A DNA stretch of 8,211 nucleotides from Deltaproteobacteria bacterium (GTDB taxonomy: Bacteria; Desulfobacterota; Desulfarculia; Adiutricales; Adiutricaceae), in contig JAIRNQ010000149.1 in assembly GCA_031257955.1 (NCBI GenBank), positions 1 to 8,211 on the forward strand, given 5' to 3'. Positions within the stretch are counted from its first letter, which is position 1. Each line of letters begins with the position of its first letter. The notes below the pieces were generated by a model, which searched no databases, had not been told where the DNA came from, and saw only the letters and a program-made list of their open reading frames with translations. The position numbers were made by a program, and so were the translations under genes. This document shows, piece after piece, positions 1-5,724 of this stretch.

Positions 1-1
1 T

Positions 2-397
2 AAGCTCCATGACGCTGGTGGTCGTGGTAATGGCCATGGCCGCCAAGGTGATGCCCACGGCCTGGACGCTAAGTCGGCCCGTCAGGAGCAGCCCTTGACG
101 GGTCAGCGTCAACGGACCAATATGGGCCAGCGGCTCCCCGGGCATGGAAAAGGGCAAGACCAGCCAAATGAAGAGTAAAAATAAGTTTATGGCCGCCAGG
201 CGGCGCAGAAAGGCCCAAGGCTTTTCCGGGCCCGAGAGAACGGCCAAGACGACCGATCCACCCAAGCCGGCCAGGGCCCCGGGAAATCCGGTAGCCAGGG
301 CCAGCACGAAAGACCAGACCACCAGGGCGATAAGCTTAACCCTGGGATCGAGCCTGGCCAGAAAGCCCCCGCCGGTTTCGCTCTCGCCGATTCCCAT
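2..397 (-). CDS. cbiQ: Cobalt ECF transporter T component CbiQ, N-terminal half (gene leaves the window at its 3' end)
   Basis: CbiQ is the transmembrane coupling (T) component of the cobalt ECF transporter; it joins the substrate-binding CbiM/CbiN to the ATPase CbiO in the inner membrane and feeds Co2+ to cobalamin synthesis. Reading the minus strand from an ATG at 397 gives 132 residues with the family's N-terminal signature LDPRVKL at about 16-22. Hydrophobic segments follow at about 21-38, 40-55, 67-83 and 113-125, and the read ends in TTTTSVMEL, which matches the conserved TT-s-x-EL stretch before the coupling helix. Family members run to about 250-270 residues, so half is missing off the left edge. 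The start is uncertain: an in-frame TTG lies at 409, the upstream stop is at 464-466, and the nearest GGGAG is only 2 bases from the ATG. The gene is divergent from cbiB. The family assignment is firm; the start is not. Confidence 0.85.
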   Translation of the reverse strand, partial: MGIGESETGGGFLARLDPRVKLIALVVWSFVLALATGFPGALAGLGGSVVLAVLSGPEKPWAFLRRLAAINLFLLFIWLVLPFSMPGEPLAHIGPLTLTRQGLLLTGRLSVQAVGITLAAMAITTTTSVMEL

Positions 398-453
398 AAC
401 TCCCGCCAAGTCCCTTTGGCCTTTGGCCCAAGGGAAAACGCCCGATTTCTCTG

Positions 454-473
454 GGGTCCCTGATTAAGGACCC
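454..473 (-). other. Small hairpin in the presumed cbiQ leader
   Basis: GGGTCC (454-459) and GGACCC (468-473) form a perfect 6-bp stem with an 8-base loop. It would lie at the very 5' end of a cbiQ transcript started from the candidate promoter at 483-512. On the minus strand no U-run follows, so it does not look like an intrinsic terminator. On the plus strand ATTTT follows, but no gene enters from that side. It might protect the 5' end or regulate; the role is unknown. Confidence 0.3.
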
Positions 474-482
474 ATTTTGGGC

Positions 483-512
483 ATATTAACAAAATTGTTG
501 TCAAGTTGCCAA
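483..512 (-). promoter_or_regulatory. Candidate sigma70 promoter for cbiQ, overlapping a dyad
   Basis: On the minus strand a TTGGCA (507-512) is followed after 18 bases by TAATAT (483-488). That is 5/6 and 4/6 agreement with the -35 and -10 consensus. The predicted start would give a leader of about 80 bases before the cbiQ ATG. The stretch is AT-rich, unlike its surroundings. A 21-base dyad (TTGTTG 495-500, CAACAA 510-515) covers the -35 box and could be an operator. This is inferred from pattern only. Confidence 0.3.
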
Positions 513-651
513 CAAGTAATCAAAACGTCTTTTTCTATGATTTTTCCCATCACTTACCGCTTATTTAGATAACTTCTGGCATTTTTTATCCTATGTTTCT
601 AATTTAGTCGCCCCCAAAGCCTCCTAATCCACCCGAGGGTCCCCATGGGCC

Positions 652-689
652 CCCAGGCCGGGCTCCCTGGCCGACCAGGGATCCCTGGG
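652..689. other. GC-rich block of mutually exclusive hairpins in the cbiQ-cbiB divergent region
   Basis: CCCTGG (665-670), CCAGGG (675-680) and CCCTGG (683-688) follow one another, so the middle arm can pair with either neighbour. CCCAGG (652-657) can also pair with CCTGGG (684-689). The second pairing is the perfect dyad CCAGGG-AT-CCCTGG. The arrangement resembles a switch between alternative structures. I could not fit a cobalamin riboswitch or B12 box to it on either strand. It belongs to the 444 bases (398-841) that hold no convincing gene: 481-600 is AT-rich and 600-800 is very GC-rich. Confidence 0.35.
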
Positions 690-729
690 CGGCGGGCGGA
701 TCGCGCTCCTTTACAGTCCCGGCGCTCTC

Positions 730-791
730 GGGTAAAATTATGCCGACCCCCCAGATCGGCCCGGCCAAAACGACCGGGCCATAATTTTCCC
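730..791. other. Potential three-way-junction RNA element upstream of cbiB
   Basis: AAAATTATG (734-742) pairs perfectly with CATAATTTT (780-788). The stem is extended by GGG (730-732) with CCC (789-791) around a single bulged T at 733. Inside this roughly 12-bp stem are two further hairpins: CCGA/TCGG (743-746, 756-759) and GCCCGG/CCGGGC (759-764, 774-779, loop CCAAAACGA). The whole unit ends 50 bases before the cbiB start, so it could form in the cbiB leader. As double-stranded DNA it is equally symmetric for the other strand. It matches no riboswitch class I can recall, and the function is unknown. Confidence 0.45.
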
Positions 792-827
792 AAAACCCAT
801 CGGGGCTTTGGCCCGTAGGAAAAGGAA

Positions 828-860
828 ATGGTACCCAGGTTTTGGCGCCCGCGTTACTGA
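828..860 (+). other. Possible 10-codon leader ORF overlapping the cbiB start
   Basis: An ATG at 828 has the best ribosome-binding site near cbiB: AGGA at 817-820, spacing 7. It opens only MVPRFWRPRY followed by TGA at 858-860, overlapping the cbiB frame by 19 bases. Either it is a translated leader coupled to cbiB, or the true cbiB start is this ATG and one base in the T4 run (840-843) separates the frames. A -1 slip there would join MVPRF to the cbiB product. Treat as tentative. Confidence 0.25.
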
Positions 861-1846
861 CCATAGCCGCCTTGGCCCTGGACTGGCTACTGGGCGACCC
901 CCAGAATTGGCCCCACCCTGTGCGGATGATAGGACACCTGATCGTGGCCGCCGAGCGCCTGTGTCGCCGGGCATTGGGCATGCTTGGGACCGAACCGGCC
1001 CTGTGGATTTTTTTCGGGGCCCTTTTGGCCCTGGCGGTAATCGTCCCTACCGCCCTTTCGACTTGGCTGGTTATGGATCTTGCCGGGCGGATATCCTCGG
1101 TTCTTTGGTTCGTCCTCTGCCTTTATCTGGTCTTTGCCATCTTTTGCTTGCGGGATTTGGAAGACCACGTGAACAAAGTCGAAGAGGCTCTCGAAGCCCT
1201 GGATCTGGACGGGGCCAGGCGGGCCCTCTCTTGGATCGTCGGGCGCGACACGGCCCATCTTTCGGCCGAAGGCATCAGGCGGGCCACCGTCGAAACCATC
1301 GCCGAAAACTTTGCCGACGGGCTAGTTGCGCCTTTACTCTACCTGGCCCTGGGCGGACCGGTCTTGGCCTGGGCCTACAAGGCCGTAAACACCTTGGATT
1401 CCATGGTTGGCTACAAGAACGACCGCTACCTTTATTTGGGACGCTTTTCGGCCCGCCTGGACGACGCGGCCAACTTTGTCCCGGCCAGAATCGCCGCCCT
1501 GATCCTGATCCTGGGCGCCAAAATCATTGGCCTGGACGCCAAAGGCGCCTTTAGCCTCTGGCGCCGGGAGGGCAACTATCATTCCAGCCCCAACTCCGGC
1601 CAGACCGAGGCGGCCATGGCTGGGGCCTTGGGCGCCTGGCTGGGCGGCCCCAACCGCTACGGTGGCCAACTGTTCGACAAACCCGTTATCGGGGCTGGCG
1701 GCGGCGAGGTTACCCGCCAAAACGTCCTTTCGGCCCTCAGACTGGCCAAAATCTCCACCCTCCTGATCCTGGCCCTGGCCTTGGTTATCGAGGCTCTGGT
1801 CGCCCTGGCTTTGGAAACGCCCTGGGGCTGGGGCCTGGCCTCATAG
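842..1846 (+). CDS. cbiB: Adenosylcobinamide-phosphate synthase CbiB
   Basis: CbiB is an inner-membrane enzyme that attaches (R)-1-amino-2-propanol O-phosphate (or ethanolamine-type substrates) to adenosylcobyric acid, giving adenosylcobinamide phosphate in cobalamin synthesis. The 334-residue product is of normal family length. Hallmarks in order are GDPQNWPHPVRMIG (about 18-31), AENFADGLVAPL (about 155-166), NTLDSMVGYKNDRY (about 183-196), SARLDDAANFVPAR (about 204-217) and a C-terminal TEAAMAGALGAWLGGPNRYGG. Long hydrophobic stretches near 45-75, 78-105, 160-180, 215-230 and 300-325 fit a polytopic protein. The start shown is a TTG; an in-frame stop at 782-784 limits extension, and no in-frame ATG lies nearby. 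A stronger ribosome site serves an out-of-frame ATG at 828. The partner enzyme CobD is encoded next. Confidence 0.93.
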   Translation: MAPALLTIAALALDWLLGDPQNWPHPVRMIGHLIVAAERLCRRALGMLGTEPALWIFFGALLALAVIVPTALSTWLVMDLAGRISSVLWFVLCLYLVFAIFCLRDLEDHVNKVEEALEALDLDGARRALSWIVGRDTAHLSAEGIRRATVETIAENFADGLVAPLLYLALGGPVLAWAYKAVNTLDSMVGYKNDRYLYLGRFSARLDDAANFVPARIAALILILGAKIIGLDAKGAFSLWRREGNYHSSPNSGQTEAAMAGALGAWLGGPNRYGGQLFDKPVIGAGGGEVTRQNVLSALRLAKISTLLILALALVIEALVALALETPWGWGLAS

Positions 1847-1862
1847 GCTACACCCTGGTCAC

Positions 1863-2057
1863 CCTTGATTTCCCCTTAACCACTTTAATAGGCTATTTAT
1901 TCACAATTATACCAGTATCTTTAACCAACTTTCTGGCCATGAGCTCATTTTTATAAAGCTCTTGACTTCACTACGATAAGCCATTAATACCATTCATAGC
2001 GCTTTTAGCATTTTTTTGGCGCTTCATTGAGTGTCCTTGGTTTCCCTTAACCCCTTT
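1863..2057 (+). repeat. Pair of imperfect 24-bp direct repeats in the cbiB-cobD spacer
   Basis: The copy at 1863-1886 and the copy at 2035-2057 agree at 21 of 24 aligned positions, with one gap and two mismatches; both contain TTTCCC and CTTAACC. They enclose about 150 bases that are more AT-rich than the flanking genes. A third TTAACCC lies at 2067-2073. The spacer 1847-2119 also contains a weak hairpin (GAGCT 1941-1945, AGCTC 1957-1961) and AGCGC/GCGCT around a T7 run (1998-2023). No gene is seen in it. Confidence 0.4.
1962..1990 (+). promoter_or_regulatory. Weak candidate promoter for cobD
   Basis: TTGACT (1962-1967) is followed after 17 bases by TAATAC (1985-1990), giving 5/6 and 3/6 agreement with the sigma70 consensus. 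It lies within the AT-rich part of the spacer. It would give a leader of about 120 bases containing the tandem hairpins at 2074-2106. Since cobD is 273 bases from cbiB, its own promoter is plausible, but this match is only suggestive. Confidence 0.3.
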
Positions 2058-2073
2058 GTGGACCTCTTAACCC

Positions 2074-2106
2074 GCGCCGGTCCGAGGCGCTAACGCCCAA
2101 TGGGCG
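2074..2106 (+). other. Tandem hairpins just before the cobD ribosome-binding site
   Basis: GCGCC (2074-2078) pairs with GGCGC (2086-2090), and CGCCC (2094-2098) pairs with GGGCG (2102-2106) around an AAT loop. The second stem ends at the first base of GAGG (2106-2109), the probable Shine-Dalgarno, which sits 10 bases before the ATG at 2120. The pairing could affect cobD translation. No known riboswitch was recognised. Confidence 0.35.
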
Positions 2107-2119
2107 AGGCTAAATTTTA

Positions 2120-3301
2120 ATGACGAACATAAACGAACTTTCCCACGGAGGCAACGTGGAAGAGGCGGCCAGGAAACTGGGACTCTCCACCAAACAAATC
2201 ATCGATTTTTCGGCCAACATTAATCCCCAAGGCTTGCCTCCGGGCCTCAAGAAATATCTTCGGGATAGCGTCGATGTCATCGCCCATTACCCGGAGATAT
2301 ACGCTTCGGACTTAATCGACAAGCTCTCCGGCGACGCCGGGTTGCCCAGTTGGTCATTTTTGGCCGCGGCCGGGTCCACGCCCCTAATATACATGCTGGC
2401 CAGGCATCTGGGCACGGCCAAACACGCCATAGTGGCCCCGGCCTTTTCCGAGTATGAGGCCGCCCTCAAAATCGCCGGCTTGCGCAACATTACCTACCGG
2501 ATCCTAGACGAATCCACCCTCTTCGTCCTGACCCCCGAGAAGGTTGAAGATATTCTGAAAGACGCGCCCGACATGGTCATTCTGGCCAACCCGGCCAACC
2601 CGACCGGACGCTTGGTCCCAAACGAAAGCCTGGAAATACTGCTAAAAGCCTCGACCGAGAAGGGCTTTTGGCTGGTGGTCGACGAGGCCTTCATGGGCTT
2701 TTGCCAAGAAGATCGATCCCTGCTGGCCGCCACCAAGGACAACCCCTCCCTGATCGTGTTAAGGTCGCTTACCAAAATCTTTGCCATTCCGGGCCTCCGG
2801 CTGGGCTACCTGGTCTGCGGGAACCAATTTTTTATGAAAAACCTCGCCGACACCATGGAGCCTTGGGCCATCAACGCCCTGGCCCAGAAAGCCGGGATCT
2901 TTCTTCTGGACAAGCGCGACTACCTCAAAAAAACTCCCGAAATCACCTGGGGTTTGCGCGGCTACGCAACCAAAAACCTCGCGCCGTATTTTGACTTCAT
3001 CCCCTCCGACTGCAACTTTCTCATGGGATGTCTTAAATACACCAAACGGTATTTTACCAAAGGTTCCCGCTCCGGGTATCCCCCGCCGCCGGCGGGTACC
3101 AGGAGGAACGACTTCATAGCGCCAGCGGAAGCCTTGAAAGAAAAGCAAAAGCTACTAAATTTCTTATTTAAACAAGGACTCCTGGTAAGGGATCTGGACA
3201 ACATGAAAGGCTTGGCCGGAGGTTACCTGCGCCTGGCCGTTCGGCCCGTTGACGATGTCAATCGGCTGGTCACGGCCCTGGAGGTTTTTTATGACGTTTA
3301 A
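2120..3301 (+). CDS. cobD: Threonine-phosphate decarboxylase (CobD-like, PLP fold type I), with an in-frame palindromic insertion
   Basis: CobD converts L-threonine O-3-phosphate to (R)-1-amino-2-propanol O-2-phosphate, the substrate used by CbiB. The protein is a class I/II-type PLP enzyme related to histidinol-phosphate aminotransferase. It opens with HGG (9-11) and has NPANPTG at 157-163, VDEAF at 187-191, SLTKIFAIPGLRLGY at 216-230 with K219 as the expected Schiff-base lysine and R227 as phosphate contact, and GGYLRLAVR near 367-375 with R371 as the expected carboxylate ligand. GAGG 10 bases upstream supports the ATG. At 393 residues it is about 30 longer than the Salmonella enzyme. The excess lies between CNFLMGCL (298-305) and LLNFLFKQGLLVRD (345-358), where an imperfect palindrome is embedded. 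HisC is the alternative, but the HGG start and the cbiB neighbour favour CobD. Confidence 0.88.
   Translation: MTNINELSHGGNVEEAARKLGLSTKQIIDFSANINPQGLPPGLKKYLRDSVDVIAHYPEIYASDLIDKLSGDAGLPSWSFLAAAGSTPLIYMLARHLGTAKHAIVAPAFSEYEAALKIAGLRNITYRILDESTLFVLTPEKVEDILKDAPDMVILANPANPTGRLVPNESLEILLKASTEKGFWLVVDEAFMGFCQEDRSLLAATKDNPSLIVLRSLTKIFAIPGLRLGYLVCGNQFFMKNLADTMEPWAINALAQKAGIFLLDKRDYLKKTPEITWGLRGYATKNLAPYFDFIPSDCNFLMGCLKYTKRYFTKGSRSGYPPPPAGTRRNDFIAPAEALKEKQKLLNFLFKQGLLVRDLDNMKGLAGGYLRLAVRPVDDVNRLVTALEVFYDV
3063..3109 (+). repeat. Palindromic element inside the cobD reading frame
   Basis: A 47-base imperfect hairpin lies within the gene. CCCGCC (3082-3087) and GGCGGG (3091-3096) form the tip around a GCC loop, GGTA (3075-3078) pairs with TACC (3097-3100), TCC (3071-3073) with GGA (3102-3104), and GTTCC (3063-3067) with GGAAC (3105-3109). 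It encodes low-complexity residues of about 315-331 (SRSGYPPPPAGTRR), in a stretch that appears additional to other CobD proteins. It looks like a REP- or RPE-type mobile palindrome tolerated in a surface loop. Only one copy is in this window, so its repetitive nature is not shown. Confidence 0.5.
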
Positions 3302-3328
3302 TAACCCCGGCGCCCCCAAGCCGCCACT

Positions 3329-3341
3329 GGCCGCAGCGGCC
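3329..3341 (+). other. Short hairpin between cobD and mutM
   Basis: GGCCG (3329-3333) and CGGCC (3337-3341) form a hairpin around CAG. An A5 run follows a few bases later, but there is no T-run, so it is not a convincing terminator. The gap between cobD and mutM is only 86 bases, and co-transcription is possible. Confidence 0.25.
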
Positions 3342-3358
3342 TGGCCCCCAAAAACCGA

Positions 3359-4243
3359 GGCCGGCCCATTAACCCCGGAGACATCCCATGCCTGAACTAC
3401 CCGAGGTCGAAACCATAGCCAAGGACCTGCGCAAGATGATTGCCGGTCTAACCATCGCCGAGGTCAAAGTCGATTACGGCAAAATCGTGGGGACCGATCT
3501 GGCCGGCTTCGCCCCGTCCCTTACCGGCCGGACCATTGGGGACGTGGGCCGGATAGGCAAATGGCTCAAAATGGATCTAGATTCCGGCTTTACTCTCTTG
3601 GCCCATCTCAAGATGACCGGCCAGTTCGTTCTGGAAGAGAAGCCGGGTGCCTTGGCCTCACAATGGCCCGCCCACGCCCGGGTCGGCTTTAAGCTGGTCG
3701 GGGAGGGGGTGGAAAAAACCCTCTTCTATCTGGACATCAGAAAGTTTGGTCGCCTTAGGGTTTTTGACCAAGAAAGCTTAACCAATTACCTGGATTTCCT
3801 GGCCCTGGGCCCGGATCCCCTTAACCTTAATTCCGATCGTTTCCATAAAATCATAACCTCAAAAAAAGGTCGCCTTAAACAAATCCTCCTGGACCAAACC
3901 CTCGTCTCGGGCCTGGGCAACATCTACGCCGACGAATCCCTTTTCGCCGCCTCCCTTTCCCCAAACCGCACGACCGATAGCCTGACCAAGCTTGAAACGG
4001 CCCATCTCCTTGCCAAAATCCAGGCCATTTTAACCGAGGCCATCGAGTTTCGGGGCTCAACGGTCGAGAACTACCGGGCCCTGGACGGGCCGGGTTCCTT
4101 CCAGGATCGCCACCAGGTTTACGGCAAATCGGGAAAACCCTGCCCCAAATGCGGCCAGATCTTAGTCAAAATCAGAATCGGCGGCCGCGGGACCGTCCAC
4201 TGCCCGGCCTGCCAGACATGACCGGCCCCTCGGCCGGCCCATT
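3359..4243 (+). repeat. 12-bp exact direct repeat flanking mutM
   Basis: GGCCGGCCCATT occurs at 3359-3370 and again at 4232-4243, bracketing mutM within about 20 bases on each side. In DNA this rich in GGCC a chance match is quite possible, so the repeat is recorded with low weight. Confidence 0.25.
3388..4221 (+). CDS. mutM: Formamidopyrimidine-DNA glycosylase MutM (Fpg)
   Basis: MutM is a bifunctional DNA glycosylase/AP lyase that removes 8-oxoguanine and formamidopyrimidines in base-excision repair. The 277-residue product is of standard length and complete. The N-terminal MPELPEVET carries the catalytic proline (P2, N-terminal after Met removal) and E3. K58 in RIGKWLKM corresponds to the conserved Lys57. 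The helix-two-turn-helix is seen at LVSGLGNIYADESLFAA (about 170-186). The C-terminal zinc finger is YGKSGKPCPKCG...RGTVHCPACQ, with four cysteines and the finger arginine in GGRGT. GGAG lies 7 bases before the ATG. The lesion-recognition loop segment is HLKMTGQ. It may share a transcript with cobD upstream. No functional link to cobalamin is apparent. No anomaly is seen. Confidence 0.96.
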   Translation: MPELPEVETIAKDLRKMIAGLTIAEVKVDYGKIVGTDLAGFAPSLTGRTIGDVGRIGKWLKMDLDSGFTLLAHLKMTGQFVLEEKPGALASQWPAHARVGFKLVGEGVEKTLFYLDIRKFGRLRVFDQESLTNYLDFLALGPDPLNLNSDRFHKIITSKKGRLKQILLDQTLVSGLGNIYADESLFAASLSPNRTTDSLTKLETAHLLAKIQAILTEAIEFRGSTVENYRALDGPGSFQDRHQVYGKSGKPCPKCGQILVKIRIGGRGTVHCPACQT

Positions 4244-4252
4244 GGCCCGGCC
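4232..4252 (+). terminator. Strong GC hairpin just after mutM (possible terminator)
   Basis: GGCCGGCC (4232-4239) pairs with GGCC-C-GGCC (4244-4252) around a CATT loop, leaving one bulged C. It begins 11 bases after the mutM stop. No T-run follows, so it is not a classic intrinsic terminator; it could act as a 3'-end stabiliser. The remaining spacer to 4361 contains no gene that I can see. Confidence 0.35.
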
Positions 4253-4361
4253 AGGTATAGCCAATTGACTTCCCCCCATGACAAGTGCTGGCTAACCAGC
4301 TCCTTTCGCCGCCCGGCCTTAGAGACTCATCCGCCACTTTACCCCCACCAGGAATAACTAA

Positions 4362-5546
4362 ATGACTTACCCTTATCGCACGCCCAGGATTGCCAGCGGC
4401 CTTTCTGTTTTTTTACACTCTCACGCCTACGATTACCTAGGTAAGCCCATCGGGCTTTTGGCCAACCAAGCCTCGGTCGAGCCTGACCTTCAGCACGCCC
4501 TGTTGTCCTTGGATATAAAACTCCCAGGGTCTGTCAAGAAAATCTTCTCTCCCCAGCACGGCTTCGTCGGCGAAAAGCAAGACAACATGGTCGAATCCGA
4601 CCACGGCCAGCTCCCGGACGGTCGGCCCGTTTACAGCCTCTACTCGGAAAGACGCGCCCCTAAAGCCGAATGGCTTTCCGATCTGGATGTTTTACTGGTC
4701 GATCTCCAAGACGCCGGGACCCGGGTTTACACCTTCGTCTGGACGGTAGTCCTGACCATGGAAGTCTGCGCCGAGATCGGTTTAGAAGTCATTATCCTCG
4801 ATCGACCCAACCCAATCGGCGGCGAAGCCATTGAAGGGAACCTTCTCGACGATGATTGCCAATCTTTTGTCGGTTTGGCCCCCATTCCCATGCGCCACTC
4901 GCTGACCATGGGCGAGCTTTGCCTCTATGTTAACTCCCGATTCAAGAAACCTTGCAATCTGACCGTTATCCCCATGCACGGTTGGCAGCGGGATATGTAC
5001 CATTTTGATACTGAACTTACTTGGGTCATGCCCTCACCCAACTTGCCCCTTCCCACCTCGGCTTTGCTTTACCCCGGCGCCGTCATCTGGGAGGGCACCA
5101 ACGTCTCCGAAGGCCGTGGCACCACCCGTCCCTTCCATATCTTCGGCGCGCCCTACCTGGACTCCAGGGCCTTGGCCCTCGATCTTAAACCCCTTAAGCT
5201 TCCTGGATTCATGGCCCGAGAAGCTTCCTTCCAACCTACCTTCAACAAATGGTCCGGGGAACTTTGTCACGGCCTCGAAATCTACCCCCAAGACAAATCC
5301 TTCAAGCCATTCCTCACCGCCCTCTCCATCTTGGAAATTATACTCCGGCGCTGGCCGAATGAATTTAAGCTCAAGGAACCTCCCTACGAATACGAGTTTG
5401 AACGCCGTCCCATCGACCTCATCCTGGGCCGCAAAGGCCTCTTCGAGGCCCTAAAATCCGGAACCTCGGCCAAGGAACTCTGCGCCTCTTTTTCGGAGGA
5501 ACTGAAACGCTACCGGCGAGAGATAAAAACGATTAAGTTATATTGA
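4362..5546 (+). CDS. DUF1343 protein, NamZ-like exo-beta-N-acetylmuramidase family (GH171)
   Basis: DUF1343 includes Bacillus subtilis NamZ (YbbC), which releases N-acetylmuramic acid from the non-reducing end of peptidoglycan fragments, so a muropeptide hydrolysis or recycling role is likely. The 394-residue product has the whole family pattern: GLLANQAS (31-38), FSPQHGFVGEKQDN (62-75), DLQDAGTRVYT (114-124), LDRPNPIGG (146-154), PMRHSLTMGEL (176-186), MPSPNLP (223-229) and EGTNVSEGRGTTRPF (244-258). It has PQHG where many relatives have PEHG. No signal peptide or lipobox is visible, which suggests a cytoplasmic protein. AGGA lies 8 bases before the ATG at 4362. The stop codon overlaps the -35 of the following promoter. 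The family is certain; the exact substrate is inferred. Confidence 0.88.
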   Translation: MTYPYRTPRIASGLSVFLHSHAYDYLGKPIGLLANQASVEPDLQHALLSLDIKLPGSVKKIFSPQHGFVGEKQDNMVESDHGQLPDGRPVYSLYSERRAPKAEWLSDLDVLLVDLQDAGTRVYTFVWTVVLTMEVCAEIGLEVIILDRPNPIGGEAIEGNLLDDDCQSFVGLAPIPMRHSLTMGELCLYVNSRFKKPCNLTVIPMHGWQRDMYHFDTELTWVMPSPNLPLPTSALLYPGAVIWEGTNVSEGRGTTRPFHIFGAPYLDSRALALDLKPLKLPGFMAREASFQPTFNKWSGELCHGLEIYPQDKSFKPFLTALSILEIILRRWPNEFKLKEPPYEYEFERRPIDLILGRKGLFEALKSGTSAKELCASFSEELKRYRREIKTIKLY

Positions 5547-5571
5547 AAGTTTTTATTTTTCAGCCTATACT
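5543..5571 (+). promoter_or_regulatory. Sigma70-type promoter leading into the methyltransferase
   Basis: TTGAAA (5543-5548) and TATACT (5566-5571) are separated by exactly 17 bases, giving 5/6 and 5/6 agreement with consensus. The -35 overlaps the stop codon of the DUF1343 gene (5544-5546). The predicted start near 5578 leaves a leader of about 147 bases before the first methyltransferase codon. Confidence 0.5.
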
Positions 5572-5581
5572 TAAAATCATT

Positions 5582-5607
5582 TTTTATCATAAAGTTTTAT
5601 CGTTAAG
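5582..5607 (+). repeat. Two adjacent 13-bp imperfect tandem repeats in the methyltransferase leader
   Basis: TTTTATCATAAAG (5582-5594) is followed at once by TTTTATCGTTAAG (5595-5607), with 11 of 13 positions identical. It lies just downstream of the predicted transcription start. GTCTACAAC begins at 5607 and also occurs within the second dyad at 7870-7880. The rest of 5547-5724 is AT-rich and shows no trace of the missing methyltransferase N-terminus in any frame that I could read. Confidence 0.35.
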
Positions 5608-5724
5608 TCTACAACATCAACTGCCCAAAAAACTTCAAAACTTCGCATTATGCTTTAGGGCTGAAATATTGCCGTTAATACTCGTCGCCATTGAACGGCA
5701 CTCACCAACAATGGATTTTTCACC

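Noticed and set aside
144..467. 107-residue plus-strand frame and a 105-residue minus-strand frame in the first 500 bases
   Set aside because: Both are shadows; the minus-strand frame from 397 encodes recognisable CbiQ.
600..800. Cobalamin riboswitch on the minus strand (ACTGTAA and a CAGG..GCC-like stretch)
   Set aside because: ACTGTAA is present, but no convincing B12 box (CAGGAGACCTGCC-type) or ordered conserved core follows, and the candidate cbiQ promoter lies downstream of it.
604..981. 125-residue minus-strand frame across the cbiQ-cbiB spacer
   Set aside because: Low-complexity Gly/Pro/Trp content from GC-rich structured DNA; overlaps the cbiB N-terminus and has no recognisable domain.
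808..1554. 248-residue plus-strand frame overlapping cbiB
   Set aside because: It is Arg/Gly/Pro-rich with no family pattern, and it is the out-of-frame shadow of cbiB, whose frame carries clear conserved motifs.
5005..5454. 149-residue plus-strand frame within the DUF1343 gene
   Set aside because: Pro/Ser-rich shadow in another frame of a gene with conserved motifs throughout.
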